The notes under the pieces are model-generated. The model saw only the letters and a program-made list of their open reading frames with translations, was not told where the DNA came from and ran no database searches. A DNA stretch of 64,000 nucleotides. Origin: Escallonia rubra (lineage: Eukaryota; Streptophyta; Magnoliopsida; Escalloniales; Escalloniaceae). The number at the start of each line of letters is the position of its first letter. Position 1 is the first letter of the stretch. A program made the translations under genes and the position numbers. Positions 1 through 11,500 of the stretch are shown here, piece after piece. Where the stretch lies: NCBI GenBank assembly GCA_033065855.1, contig JAVXUO010001493.1, positions 207,501-271,500 on the forward strand. Direction: 5' to 3'.

Positions 1-180
1 TATATATTTCCTACTCTTCTACCAAGTAGTAAAGAAAAAAAACAAATGAAAAAGTGAACCGCCTTATTGGAAGAGGCTGCATTACAAAATGTGGCTGTTG
101 GCCTGTGTATATACACGACAAAGCAGAAGGTTAATCACATGATTGAATTCAAGCCGCCGATTCGGCCGTTGAATATTCAG
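1..180 (+). other. Possible 5' leader exon with strong splice donor
   Basis: A perfect donor context, CAG|GTAAGT, lies at 180/181. It is preceded by a short open stretch starting with ATG at 139 and running 14 codons to the donor. It could be a non-coding or upstream first exon of the TAF11 gene, whose coding start at 8545 follows a possible acceptor (AAAGCAG, 8536-8542), or the last visible part of an unrelated upstream gene. No protein family is recognisable in so short a stretch. This is inference from one splice site only. Confidence 0.25.
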
Positions 181-1849
181 GTAAGTTAAAGGTCTCCCCT
201 TCGTTTTTTTGGGTTTTAATGTGGTTTTATTGGCATAGTCTTATCACGGGTTGTCTTAGCCTTTAGAGTTTTGCCCTGATTAGAATTCATATTCACAGCT
301 TGAGTTGTAATAGTGTGTCTGTGTATGTTTGTGATCTTATTTTGTAGCTTTGAGCAGATTTCAGCTGTTAGTGAAAATTTCGGCAATCGTTAATTCGCGG
401 TAACTCTCTACCTCTCAATTGCGGCTTTTCCGTAATTTGTATCATCTTCATGAATTATGTCTAGATGACAATCTGCTGATCCTTTTTTTATATAATTTTT
501 GAGTTTGATTAGGGTTTGTCGAATTCCGCGTTGTTGAGGGCTTCGTTATGTCATTGCAATACTGATGCACATATAAGATTCATTAGGTTTATGCTAACTG
601 GATACAATTGAAAGTTAAGATCCAATTGAAATGATCAATGGCCTGGAAAATCAAACTATGGAGGAACATGTATTGTTAAACGTGACGTGAGAACCATACA
701 TGACAACCCAATTCTAGTAGCAGTAGAGAGGTAATTGTTTATAAAGAGAATTGCTTCATTGTTAAAATAATAAAATGCTTTGATTTCCTTCACGTTCTTG
801 ATCTTGCAGCTTAAGTTTGTTACTACTTTATGGGTTGCACTTTTTGATAAATTCATAGCATTAGAGTGATATTGAAGTAAGACACCACATAGTAAGATCT
901 TTAGCATTCAATCACCATAACACTCCGACCTATTGGGGCTTCATTATCTCGATTGTGTAGATGTTTGCTGAGCTTCGGTGGTGCTGAGATGCTTCCAGAG
1001 CTTCGATAGTCCAGCAATGGCAGAGATTAGGTCGACAAAAACACTCTGTCGAGGAAGAGGGAGGGAATGGATTGTGGCCATTAGACGAGGATCTTTTGTG
1101 ACTGTCAAATTCTTTTAGAACACGCGTACAAAAAAATGCATTTTACTCACTATGCGTGTATTCAGTCAACTTTTGGGGGTCGATTATTTGGCCCTGGTCC
1201 CTTTGCAGTTTGCACATTTGCAGTGTGCTCTTTCACTCAGTCAAGTAATTAATGCAGTTGTTGATTTGGCTTCCCCCAAAATTTGGCACAGCTATGTGCA
1301 CAACTTTATATAATATCTTGTTGGACTAGAGTTGGAAAAAAGAACTCATAGCTGAATGGAAGCTTGAAATTTTAGCTTTATATAACTACCAAAAAGAAAA
1401 AAAGAAACTTTTGCTTGATGCGATGGCGCGCTCCAGTTTTTACTTTTAAATTTTCTCACTACAGTTGTAACTTTGATTTTTATGCAAACTTGTTTGTGGA
1501 CATTTTAAATAGTGTAATCACTAAAAAGAATCATAAATGACAAAAATATATAGTTATGAACTTAAATGCACAACTGTGTCTTAAATACCCGTCTCCAGGG
1601 TTTGTATCTTTTTTAGCTCTGTCTGTATCCTAAAATAAATTTGAGGATCCGACGAACTTGACACTTGGACAAGCACTTGTACCCGTCACTCACTCATACC
1701 CCTATACTGGCTATACGTCTCCAGGGTTATGTAACCTAAAGGATTTTACATGGATCTTCTCGAGATTCTATGAGCCCACCAGTACTCATGAGAATCACAC
1801 TTTTTGGAATGAGCTTGCGGTGGTATTCTAGCTAGAGGAGGCCTTGGTT
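181..1849. other. Non-coding, AT-rich, no gene seen
   Basis: All frames are interrupted and I recognise no protein family. It is either intergenic DNA or the first part of a long 5' leader intron if the donor at 181 is used. No clear repeat borders are visible. Confidence 0.5.
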
Positions 1850-4790
1850 TATAGCAGATTTTTTCAATGTTATTTAGTTTCCACGTGCAAAAGTTTGGCT
1901 TTGGATATGTTGTAATGACTCTATTGATTTGATGGGATTAGTGGACTTGCCATTGGACAGTGGTCATTACACTTGGTCCTCGAGGGCAGCCGCAGGGGGG
2001 GGGGGGGGGGGGGGTTGAATAATCGTTGTTGTTCAAGGATTGATAGGTTTTTACTACTGATTGGCAAGAAAGATTTCCACGAGTGACCCAGTCGTGTCTA
2101 CTGTGGATCATTTCGGACCATTTCCCTTTGCTCGTGAGCAGTGTTGGTCTCAGGAGTGGTAAGTTACTATTTTGATTAGACCTTGTTAGTGGTTGGTGGA
2201 GAAAATTATGAAGTAGTTGGTAATCCTAGTTTTCCTAAGCTGTAATTGTTGAAGGCTTGAGGTGAGTTGGATAGAGTGTGGCAGGAGTTCAGGAGATCAA
2301 CATTCTGGTAGGAGCTTGGTCTTTAAGCAAAGAGGAGATTAGCTGGCAAATGGTCCTCCAAAAAGGAACCTAATTTCTTACTGATGTGCGAGAAAGTGTG
2401 CTGGAGACAAATGTGCATTAGGTTTATGGGTTAGAGAAATACAAAGTTCTTCAGTCACGCGTGAATGCTCATAAGTGGTCCAATCAGATTGGGAAGATAG
2501 TTGTGGATGGACTGGAGTTCTATTCACACGAGGCAATTAAAAATGGCATCAAGATGTTTTACCCAAGTTTACTTCAGGAGGAGCACCATATCAGACCTTT
2601 GCTTGGCGGCCTGAATTTCTAATAGCAAGGTAGTCCCTTGAAGCTCCTTTTAGCTAAGAGGAGATTGCATCGGACCTTAAGGCTATGTGTGGTGGTAAGG
2701 CACTGGGACAAGATGGTTTTTGACATGGCGTTCTTTCAAAATTGCTGGACACTGGTGAGGGAGGACGCTCATGATTTTTTTGTGCTTTTTCTGGAAGTTG
2801 ATTGTGTAGAAAGAATTTTAACAGCTGCGTTCACCAATATCTGATAAGGGGGAACGATCATACTCGAGATTTTCAGCCTATTAGTTTAGTTGGCAGCATG
2901 TGCAAATTGCTGTTCTAGGCGTTACAAGGAGACTACAGAAGGTGATTGATGATGTGATATCAAAACCTTAAAATGCTTTCATTGGGCAGTAGACAGATGT
3001 TGGATGCGGTGTTGGTTGCTAATAAATGTCTGGCGTCCAGAATCAGAGCTAGGGAGCCCGGTCTCATTAGTAAGCTATAGTTGGATAAGTCCTTTGGTCA
3101 TGGAAACTGGGCTCTCTTGTTCTATCTGATGAACAGTATGGGTTTGGAGCCTGCTGGAGGTTGTGGATAGGCTTTTGTGTTTCCTTTGCAAAGATGTCGG
3201 TGATCATCAATGGCTCTATGGCAGGTTTTTTCTTTTCTTCTCGGGGATGGAGGTAGGGGGACTCTTTGAGCATGCTAGTTGGCCGAATCCTGTCGGATAG
3301 TCTTTTCGGAGGTTTCTTGGCAGGAAGGTTTCATATTTTGGCTTTACAGTTTCGCAGCTGTTGTTTCCGATGTCCTTGTTTTTGCTATGCGGACGAGTCT
3401 CAATTGCACCACCTTCGCTTGGTGCTCTTGTTCTTCCAAGCTTGTTCCATTTTGAGCAGTACTGTTGCGAAGAGTGGGATTTTCCGGATGTTCATGGGAG
3501 TTTGCCTTTGCTTATTTGGGTCTTTTGTTGGGGGTTATGTTATGAATCAGTTATCATTGGAGTCTGGTGTCAAACCTTTTTCTAGAGTAGATTGGTGGGA
3601 TGGAATACGTAATGCCTTTCAAAGGGTGGTCGTCTCACCCTCATAAAGAGCCCCTTTTCTAGCTTGCCCACTTATCTTATGTCTCTTTTGGTGATATTAA
3701 TTTCTGTTGCGAAGAGATTGGGTTGATTGGAAAGACAATTTGATGGCAAAGAGTCGGAAGAGGAGAAGACGTTGCATCTGGTGAAGTGTGTTCAGTTATT
3801 GGACATAAAAATTTAAAGCTTTACATTACGTGCTCCTTGGCAAGTGTTGTGGAGATTTTGGGTGATAGAGAGGTTCTTTGATGGTGTTTGGGGAATTCAG
3901 GATGGGAAGTTCTTGATTTGATATTGGGATTCGTGAGTGCTTATGGTTTTAGTATCTGGATATTTAGCAGCAAGGGATGGAGGGATTTGCAAAACACCTA
4001 TGCTTTAAAGTGGGTGATGGGACTCAATTTTGTTTTTGGCTTGATCATTTGTGTGGAGAGGATGATCTCTGAAATCTTTTCTGAAGTCGTAAAATGTGGC
4101 CAGCAACAAACAGGCGTTTGTGGCTGATTGCCTGACCTCGTTTGGAGTGCTCCGTTCACCAGAAACTTTCAAGGTGGAGTTGGTTGCAAATTTTTTCAGA
4201 TGTATCTACACTTCGTTAATGCAATCTGGGGACGACAAAGTTTTGTTGCCGGGAGATGTTTAGAGCTTTGACTTCGTCAAATCATTTCATGCTATCTTGT
4301 CCTCTAGAGAAGCTGCCTCCTTTCCGTGGTCGGCGGATTTCTTTGTTTGGGAAGCTACTAGACAGGCTATTTTTGACTGGTGATAGCCTGCGGAAGAGAA
4401 GGATTAATTATGTCAAGTGATGCTCTATGTGTAAAACTGATGGCGAGTAGGTGAGCTACCTTCTATTGCACTATGAAGTGGTTAAGGAACTCTGGAACAT
4501 GTTTTGTGCAAAGCTGAGGATTTGGGGCTGGTCGTTCTTGAAGTGGAGGAGATGGACTGCTAACTTTGGGGAACTGTCCCCGTTGCTTGCTATGGTGCGT
4601 GCTGGAAGAAAGTACTAGGAGGGTGTTTGAGGGGGTGGACATGCCTGTACCTAAGCTCAAAGGTTTGTTTTTGTTAAAAAAAAAATTGTTCGGCCGTGGG
4701 AAACGCTTCTTCCAAACTTTTGGACTGTTTATTCCTTTGCTTATGTGGCTAAGTTTCTTTTCTTGTATAGGTTTTCCCCTCAAGTGAGTT
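1850..4790 (+). mobile_element. Decayed L1-type LINE (endonuclease, RT and C-terminal remnants)
   Basis: Translated pieces in several frames follow the order of a plant L1 ORF2. The tail of the endonuclease lies at about 1930-2130 (GLVDLPLDSGHYTWS, then IDRFLL). The RT start is at about 2690-2910 (GKALGQDGF, DMAFFQNCW, DFQPISLVGSMCKLL). RT continues at about 2970-3100 (RQMLDAVLVANKCLASRIR) and 3340-3440 (ADESQLHHLRLVLLFFQA). The usual C-terminal region follows to about 4790 (KGWRDLQ, SMCKTDGE, LLLHYEVVKELW, RVFEGVDMPVPKLKGLF). Stops and frameshifts are frequent. The RT FADD motif near 3365 is out of frame (it reads LLFPMSLF), so the copy is dead. The 5' and 3' ends are approximate and I found no target-site duplication. 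Confidence 0.8.
1995..2014. repeat. Poly-G tract (20 G)
   Basis: An uninterrupted run of G inside the LINE endonuclease remnant. It is consistent with slippage in neutral DNA, and its true length is uncertain in any assembly. Confidence 0.9.
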
Positions 4791-6358
4791 TCTTTTAATA
4801 GTAATTCACCTATAAAGAAATAAATGAAAAATCCCTGAAGCAGGGGAATGCATAATCTGCTCTCTGAAAATTAGACCGTCACTTGTGTACTTCTATCGTA
4901 TGTTGTCGAATCACCACTTTTGAACTTCACATATTTAACATTCTGGTCTCAATCGTACACCCTCACTTTGAAGAACAAGGCTTGGGCAAACTAATACGGG
5001 ATCAGAACTGTTACGGTTACGACATAAAGTAAAAGTAAGAAAATTTAGGAACATGTAAAACTTATTGAACCATGTAGTTCGTCTACGCTTATTATACGTG
5101 TGAATTCTTTTCCGTGGCACATCGGTCCATCATGTCTACTGAGATCTAACTAAGTCTTGGCCTGAGATGAATGGTTATTGTATGCTCAACTTGAGGTGGT
5201 CCATGCCACTTAGCTCATTTAAAAGAGTTCACAAGGAAACCTGTCATGGGGCAAGCATGCCTTCTATTTAGATAGTTCCTGTAAGTATGATAAAACTGCA
5301 TATGAAGCTGTAAAAATTATTTTCCATTAAATGATAGAGATACTGTCAAATTGGGGGAGAAACAGGATAAGTACTTGATGGCAGGAAAATATCCCCATCT
5401 GCAAGCACATCTAACGGCAAATGCCGCTCCATGGTGCCTTGATGATGGACAATCTTTTTCAAGTTCAATATATGATGCTAATTTAACTGAACATGCATCA
5501 GATCCAATTATACGAGTGCAAACACAAGTTATGGAACAATATACATCCCGCAGATGCTGGCGAGAAACAGACAAACATTGAGCTGCATAACTATAATGAC
5601 TTTGGTGCTTGTCAAGATGGTAGACAGTTGCCACATTGATGGTTTTTGGCAATGGTATTGGTGATAAAGGGGGTTGTGAAGAGCTGTGTTTGTTAAACTG
5701 AAATTGGAGTTTTGATCAAGATGGTTTTCTTTGCAATAGATCTTCACTGTACCTGGAAAGCTATATTTCGTGGGTCGTAACTTTGGGGCAAGGTACTGGT
5801 GGCGACACGATATGACATGGTCACCAGTACGTGATCCGTACCGCACACACCATCTGCTAGACGGACACGTCAAGTTGCCTATTGGAGAGGCATCCCTGTA
5901 GAATCTGTCGCCATGGATGATGGAAGATGAAGGTTGAAGGAAGAAGAAGACAGTTCAGATCTGGGGGGAGAGAGAGAGAGAGAGGCCTGTATGTCATCAT
6001 TAAATTGCCTTCACTTATATTTTTTCCTTTTTCTTTTCCACCAAACATCATCGTTAAAACAAACTTATAATCTATTTAGTACTTCCAAGCAGAGCGCATC
6101 TAAATCTTCTTAATGTCTATATACTCCTTATTTTTTGTACCAATCTTGTCTAAAGTACTATATGCAATTATATGCTCTAACGTATCTCTGCCTCCATGTC
6201 AAAGTTTGGATCGGCGTCCCCGTATTCTATAGTTTTTTAAATAGGTTGGGAGTCCGATCCAAACACCGAAACCGAGTTCATATAACATAGCTGGAAAGTG
6301 GAAGATCAAAGAACACTTGGAAAACCAAAAATGACGCTTATTCCTCTCCAGCTATATG
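4791..6358. other. Non-coding stretch, no gene seen
   Basis: Short open frames on both strands show no recognisable domain. A GA microsatellite lies around 5968-5984. No element ends with target-site duplications were found. Confidence 0.45.
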
Positions 6359-6491
6359 CACCACTTATAGAAGACTGAATGGAGAGAAATCTCCAGAAGA
6401 GAAAGTTGGATGGACTTGAACGGTCCACCACTTATAGAAGACTGAATGGAGAGAAATCTCCAGAAGAGAAAGTTGGATGGACTTGAACGGT
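6359..6491. repeat. Exact tandem duplication, 67-bp period
   Basis: The stretch beginning CCACTTATAGAAGACTGAAT occurs at 6361 and again at 6428, with at least 64 identical bases in each copy. A second short direct repeat, TATTTAATCTGCTAA, follows at 6491 and 6526. Identity between copies suggests a recent local duplication. No coding role is seen. Confidence 0.9.
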
Positions 6492-6574
6492 ATTTAATCT
6501 GCTAAGCGACGGCAAAACTGCGAACAGTATTTAATCTGCTAACATTGCTGGACTTTCGTTATAACACTGTCTAG

Positions 6575-7680
6575 CTATGAAGCACGGGTGATTCAAAATG
6601 AGTTAAGCACCGACAGTGTGGGTGCCTGTCAATTTTGTTCTATTTTTTTTTTTTTAATTTCGTAAATACCGGGTGCAGCTCGGGTGTGGATACTGGATAG
6701 GATATGAGTTGGGTGCTTATCGGATCCTAGTGGGTCCAAAACATAATTTGGAAAAGAACTTTCTGGTGTTAAAACATAAAACGGAAGCGTCGGGGGTTAA
6801 AACATACATAAATAAAACTCACACTAGCCTCATACTTGGACAGATCTTCACATGTGAAGAGCGGAGAGGGGAGAGACTCAAAGAGAGAGCAGTGGCGGCA
6901 GTAGCCATGACCTGAGTACCCGTAAACACCAGCGACTTCGGCGACCACCCACGACCACTGGCGGCAATTTCCGGCAGCAATTCTTGAAAGGTGTCTTCCT
7001 CTCACTTTGCTCTACGCCTCTGCCTTCCGTCTTCCTCTCTTTGCTTCATTCTTATGCCTTAGTACTTCATGTTTTATGTTATTTGTGGACCATTATCTTC
7101 TTTTCTGACTGTTTCAGTCTCCACCTGTACCTCCACCTCGACCTCTATCTCCACCCAGTCACGTTTCAGTGTTTCTCTCTTTCATGTTCCAACTAAAATC
7201 AATTTTTTTCTGTTTCATGTTTTGTGGAGGCTGGAGCAGTTTCAGTGTTTCAATGTTTTATTTTTTTATAGGCCGTGTAATATCCCCTTTTATAGATTTT
7301 TTAGTGTCAAATATGTCAATCGCCGATAGTGCTGCTACTCCTGCTTTTGGTGTTGGTGATGATGAGACAAAACCATCATGGAAGTATGTGACTAGGCTTC
7401 AAATTTTGATGCTGCTAACTTATGATGTATTTGGTGGTCGTTATCATGTATTTGATGGTATTGTACTATTGTAGAATGGTTAAATTAAATTGCACTATAT
7501 CCTTCTATGCATTTTCTTAAGATTGAAATGGTCCCCATTGTATTTAAAAATTCAATACTAAGTATACATGATTTGATTGAAAAAATATATACAAAAATTT
7601 GCTGTGTCCCCGCCGCACCCGTATCCCATAATTTTCATCCGCACCCATACCGTACCCGCACCCGTGTCTGTGCTTCATAG
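6575..7680 (+). mobile_element. Non-autonomous hAT transposon, 1.1 kb
   Basis: The ends form a perfect 11-bp terminal inverted repeat, CTATGAAGCAC at 6575-6585 and GTGCTTCATAG at 7670-7680. They are flanked by an exact 8-bp target duplication, CTGTCTAG (6567-6574 and 7681-7688), diagnostic of the hAT superfamily. Subterminal G/C-rich words (GGGTGCGG-like on one side, CGCACCCG on the other) match other family members in this window. There is no transposase; the interior has a GGCGGC-rich leader-like stretch (6890-6980) followed by AT-rich DNA, as expected of a deletion derivative that kept the 5' leader. A much larger relative lies at 47698-58304. Confidence 0.9.
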
Positions 7681-7688
7681 CTGTCTAG

Positions 7689-8544
7689 TCACGCTTGTAG
7701 ACTTCGATTCCGGCATATTACCAATATGTTGTGCAAGTACTTCCATCACTTTATAAAATTAATTTCAGGCTCAATATCTTCTTTTTCCTGACAAGTAAAG
7801 GTGTATCAGAAAAAGAAAACGCCAGAGGGACGAACCAATGTATGCAGGTAGTCCACAAAAACAGCCAGAAAACCCCCAGATCCAAAAGTTATATCTCAGA
7901 CCATTGATAGACTCTAACGATATATCTAAAGACTCCAATGCCGAAGCAGACGTCCAAGAACATAAGCATCTAAAAACTAATTGTTCCATCACTAAGTTTG
8001 AACTCAGCAACTCTTTAGAATGACGCTTATTCTCACAAAAGAGAGAGAACACTGGAATGACCACAGTTCTTAAGCAAAACTTAAGCAAAAGAACAATGAA
8101 GAATGACGTGATTCACAGTATTTGTGATACCCGACATCGGATGAGGTAGACTCTGTTTTGGCCTAATAAGACCCTGCCTGGATTGTAAGTCGTGGCTAGC
8201 CTTTTTGAAGGAGGCATTGCCTTGTGGCGGGGCCGTGGATTTGGGTCATTATAATGTCCTCTGCTGCAAGGCACACACTATACTGACTTATATTACTACA
8301 GGCTTAATATGTTGAGTAAAGCACAACCCCTATTCATATTAGACTCCAGGTGATATTTACTTAGAGAAAAACAAATGCAGAACAAGTAAAATTTGAATGA
8401 AATATGAAAAAAAAAGTTGCAAAGCTTTTAAATTAGCAGAACTATCTTAGACTTCAGATGCAATCTGCATTGTACTTCCTTTACGATCCTTATCGATCAG
8501 TATATGACTTAAATGATTATTGACAGTTTTTTTGGAAAGCAGAG
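7689..8544. other. Region upstream of the TAF11 start codon
   Basis: No gene is seen. It contains the putative 5'UTR or leader-intron end of TAF11; a possible acceptor (AAAGCAG, ending 8542) lies just before the ATG. No clear TATA box can be assigned. Confidence 0.4.
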
Positions 8545-11500
8545 ATGACTATGAAGCAGTCCAAGGATCCTTTTGAAGCTGCATTTGGTGATCAACAATC
8601 ACCACCTGATTCTCCCATTGACCCTGATGAGACCGAAACTCAAACCCCAGCTGCAGAGCTCACTGTTAATGGCCAAGGAGATCATGATGCCAATACCAGT
8701 ATCAATTCGGTTTACCCTTCGACATCCGCCACTACATCAAACACTAGAGGGACCGTGACTGCCACCAAGAACAAAGAAGAAGATGATGATGATGAGGATG
8801 AGAACATGGAGGTTGAGCTTGGAAAGTTCTCATCTACTGGTGATCCTGATAAAATGGCCAAGATGCAGTAAGTTCTGATAATCTTTTCTTAAAAGCTCTT
8901 TGTTATCCCTAGCTAGTTAACTCGCAGAGAGACATATTTTACGCGTTTGTATGTGCTTTTTAAAAGTATGGGATGAAGTGCCTTTTTTGGGCGAAACTTT
9001 TAGTACCCGTTTTATATGGACGGCATTTGATAAATGAATTTCTTGTTATATATTGTGTTTCTACACCATGATAGAATTTTGCATATACAAACCCGTACTT
9101 TTTCGGTTCCGTCCTTTATTATGTCGTTATTATCTTTTGCTAGAATTTCAGTTCTTGCTCGTTACTGTTGCTAGAGAGGCCATCTATTAATACTCCCTTC
9201 CTTTATGAGAAACTGTCCTTTCCTGGATGTCTAGAATATATTCATCATTTAAAAAGTCAGGTTTTCGGACATACTTTTTTTCAAGCATTATATACTGGTG
9301 ACTGTTTGAAATTAATAGGGGTACTAGTGTGACAGAAGCTGATACTGGCACTATAGTGGACAATTTTTTATTTATGTTACTTTGAGGCGTATGTCTAATG
9401 AACTTTTATCCGTGGTGATAATTTCTGTACTATGCACTGTCAGGATGTAACAAACCTTACCCAAGGGAATATTGATTCTGCTCATCTTTGATGTTAAGCA
9501 ACTGTGAGATTGTAACAAGCCATACCCCACAAAGGGAATAGTGATTTTCTAAGGTGCTTATCTTTGATGATTATTATCAACTTTCCAAGAATTATGAATG
9601 TGCAAAGCGATTGTCTTTTTCCCTAGATAATCATGAAGTAGGATATATTTTGTCCTGTATATTCACACAGTAGTTATAGTTGTCAAAGTTCTAGCTTGAG
9701 TTGTATCTCCTGTTACTGGAATGGAAATCAAGTAAAATTTAACTTATTTTAGAAGGGAAACGAGAATAAGACTAAAAGAATTAGGAGCGATGAAAATGAA
9801 AAAGGCAAGGTTACTGGAAACAAGAGAGAACCACAGAAGGAGGCCCTTTAATTTCCGGGTAGTCACTGGTCCAAATATGATTATGATGGGGATCGCATCC
9901 CAACCTCTATGAAGCTGGAATACATCTCAAATGACAGAATAAAGCAAATTGTTGGAAACCCCCTTGTGTGATCGATATAAAATTTTAGTTCTGCGCATTG
10001 GGTATGGTATCCTCTAGCATAGATCTTTCAAGATTTAGAAGATTATACTTAAACCTATACTTGACTAAAGTTGTCAAAAACAACTTTGAAGACCTTGGTT
10101 CTGTGGCGAACGTGCTTGCTTCCTTGCTCAATGCTTGGGTTATAGACCTTGGTTTTGAGAGCAATGCGCCCTGGCAGGTATGTGAAGTAGCCTATTTGCA
10201 TCTCCTCCAAAGAATAAAAGGAGCAAATAAAGTATGAAAATGTAAACTATTTTAATGACAATTACCTTGTCTACTAGGAGAGGCCCGTTGTTATTAGTTG
10301 TGTAGTGAGACATCATGTAGAATGACAGAGATGATGCAAATATGTGAAGGGAAAAAGTGTTGAATTTTTAAAGGTTTATATATTGCTTGCTGGAACCTGT
10401 ATTGGAAGAGACGTGAGATACCATTTCAATTTTTTTGCAAGCATACTAGCTCCTTTTCGTATGTCCGTATTGTACATAGGACATGTATCTTTCATGTAAG
10501 ATACTGACAAGTATGACCAAGGACACTTTTGCTGAAGGTTTTTTCAGATGCTTTGTCTTCTTCTCAAGTCTTAACCTTCCAAAATCTATCCTAAATATGT
10601 TTATATTCCTTATTCTTATCTTTGTTTCCAAAATACGTTGCAGTTAGTTGCTGCTTTCTTCTTTATGGTGTGCGAGCGTGTGGGTGGTAGGTTTGCGAGT
10701 GCTTTGGTGGAATAAAAGTAGGGTTATGAGGAAATGGGAACTAAGGAGTACGTTGCATAAAGGGGAAATGCATGTGGTAAAAAATTTATAGTAATCACAG
10801 TTCACGAGATTTCTTTTAATAGATCACAAACTAATCAATGAAAACCAGGTTATGAAGAGCTAAATAATACAATTGATGCACTTGAAGAGGGCTCTTATCG
10901 GTTCTAACAAAATCGTCAGCCAATGCTCTTCAATATTCGAGTAGAAATACGAGGCTGCTATGGCTTTTGATGCCCAAACAAGGCCAATCTCTGAGAAGTG
11001 TGGTCAAGAGCAGAGAGGAAACACTGGCGAAGGGAGTAGCATCTAATAAAGGCCCATTATTTTGGTGAATGAAACTAACATTCTCCGTAGGATTTTGAAA
11101 GGAATTTTTTGCGTTCTCTTTTTCCTCTTATTTTTAAAACTAACTATGCCAACAACTTTTCCTATTTTCTTTCATTTTTGGCATGAGAGGAGTTCTGACC
11201 AATAATTGGAAGCATCAAAAGCGTAGTTCTGAAGAAGTATTGTAGACACATACACACACGCACACGTGTGTGTATGAGTGTTGCATTGTTCATCGCATAG
11301 CAGAATTTTTCCAGTAATCGTCACCTCTTTGTTTTTCTTCAGGGCCATTTTATCACAATTTACAGAGGAACAAATGAGTAGGTATGAATCATTCCGAAGA
11401 TCTGGATTTCAGAAAGCTAACATGAAAAGGGTATCTCTCTCTCTCTCTCTCTCTCTCACTCGCTCGCTTGCTTACTCACACGCGTGCGCTCATTCCCCTA

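Noticed and set aside
3266..3646. 126-codon open frame as a gene
   Set aside because: It is part of the LINE RT remnant (ADESQLHHLRLVLLFFQA) in one of several shifted frames.
7069..7474. Open frames inside the 1.1-kb hAT element as genes
   Set aside because: Pyrimidine-rich leader and low-complexity translation without domains.
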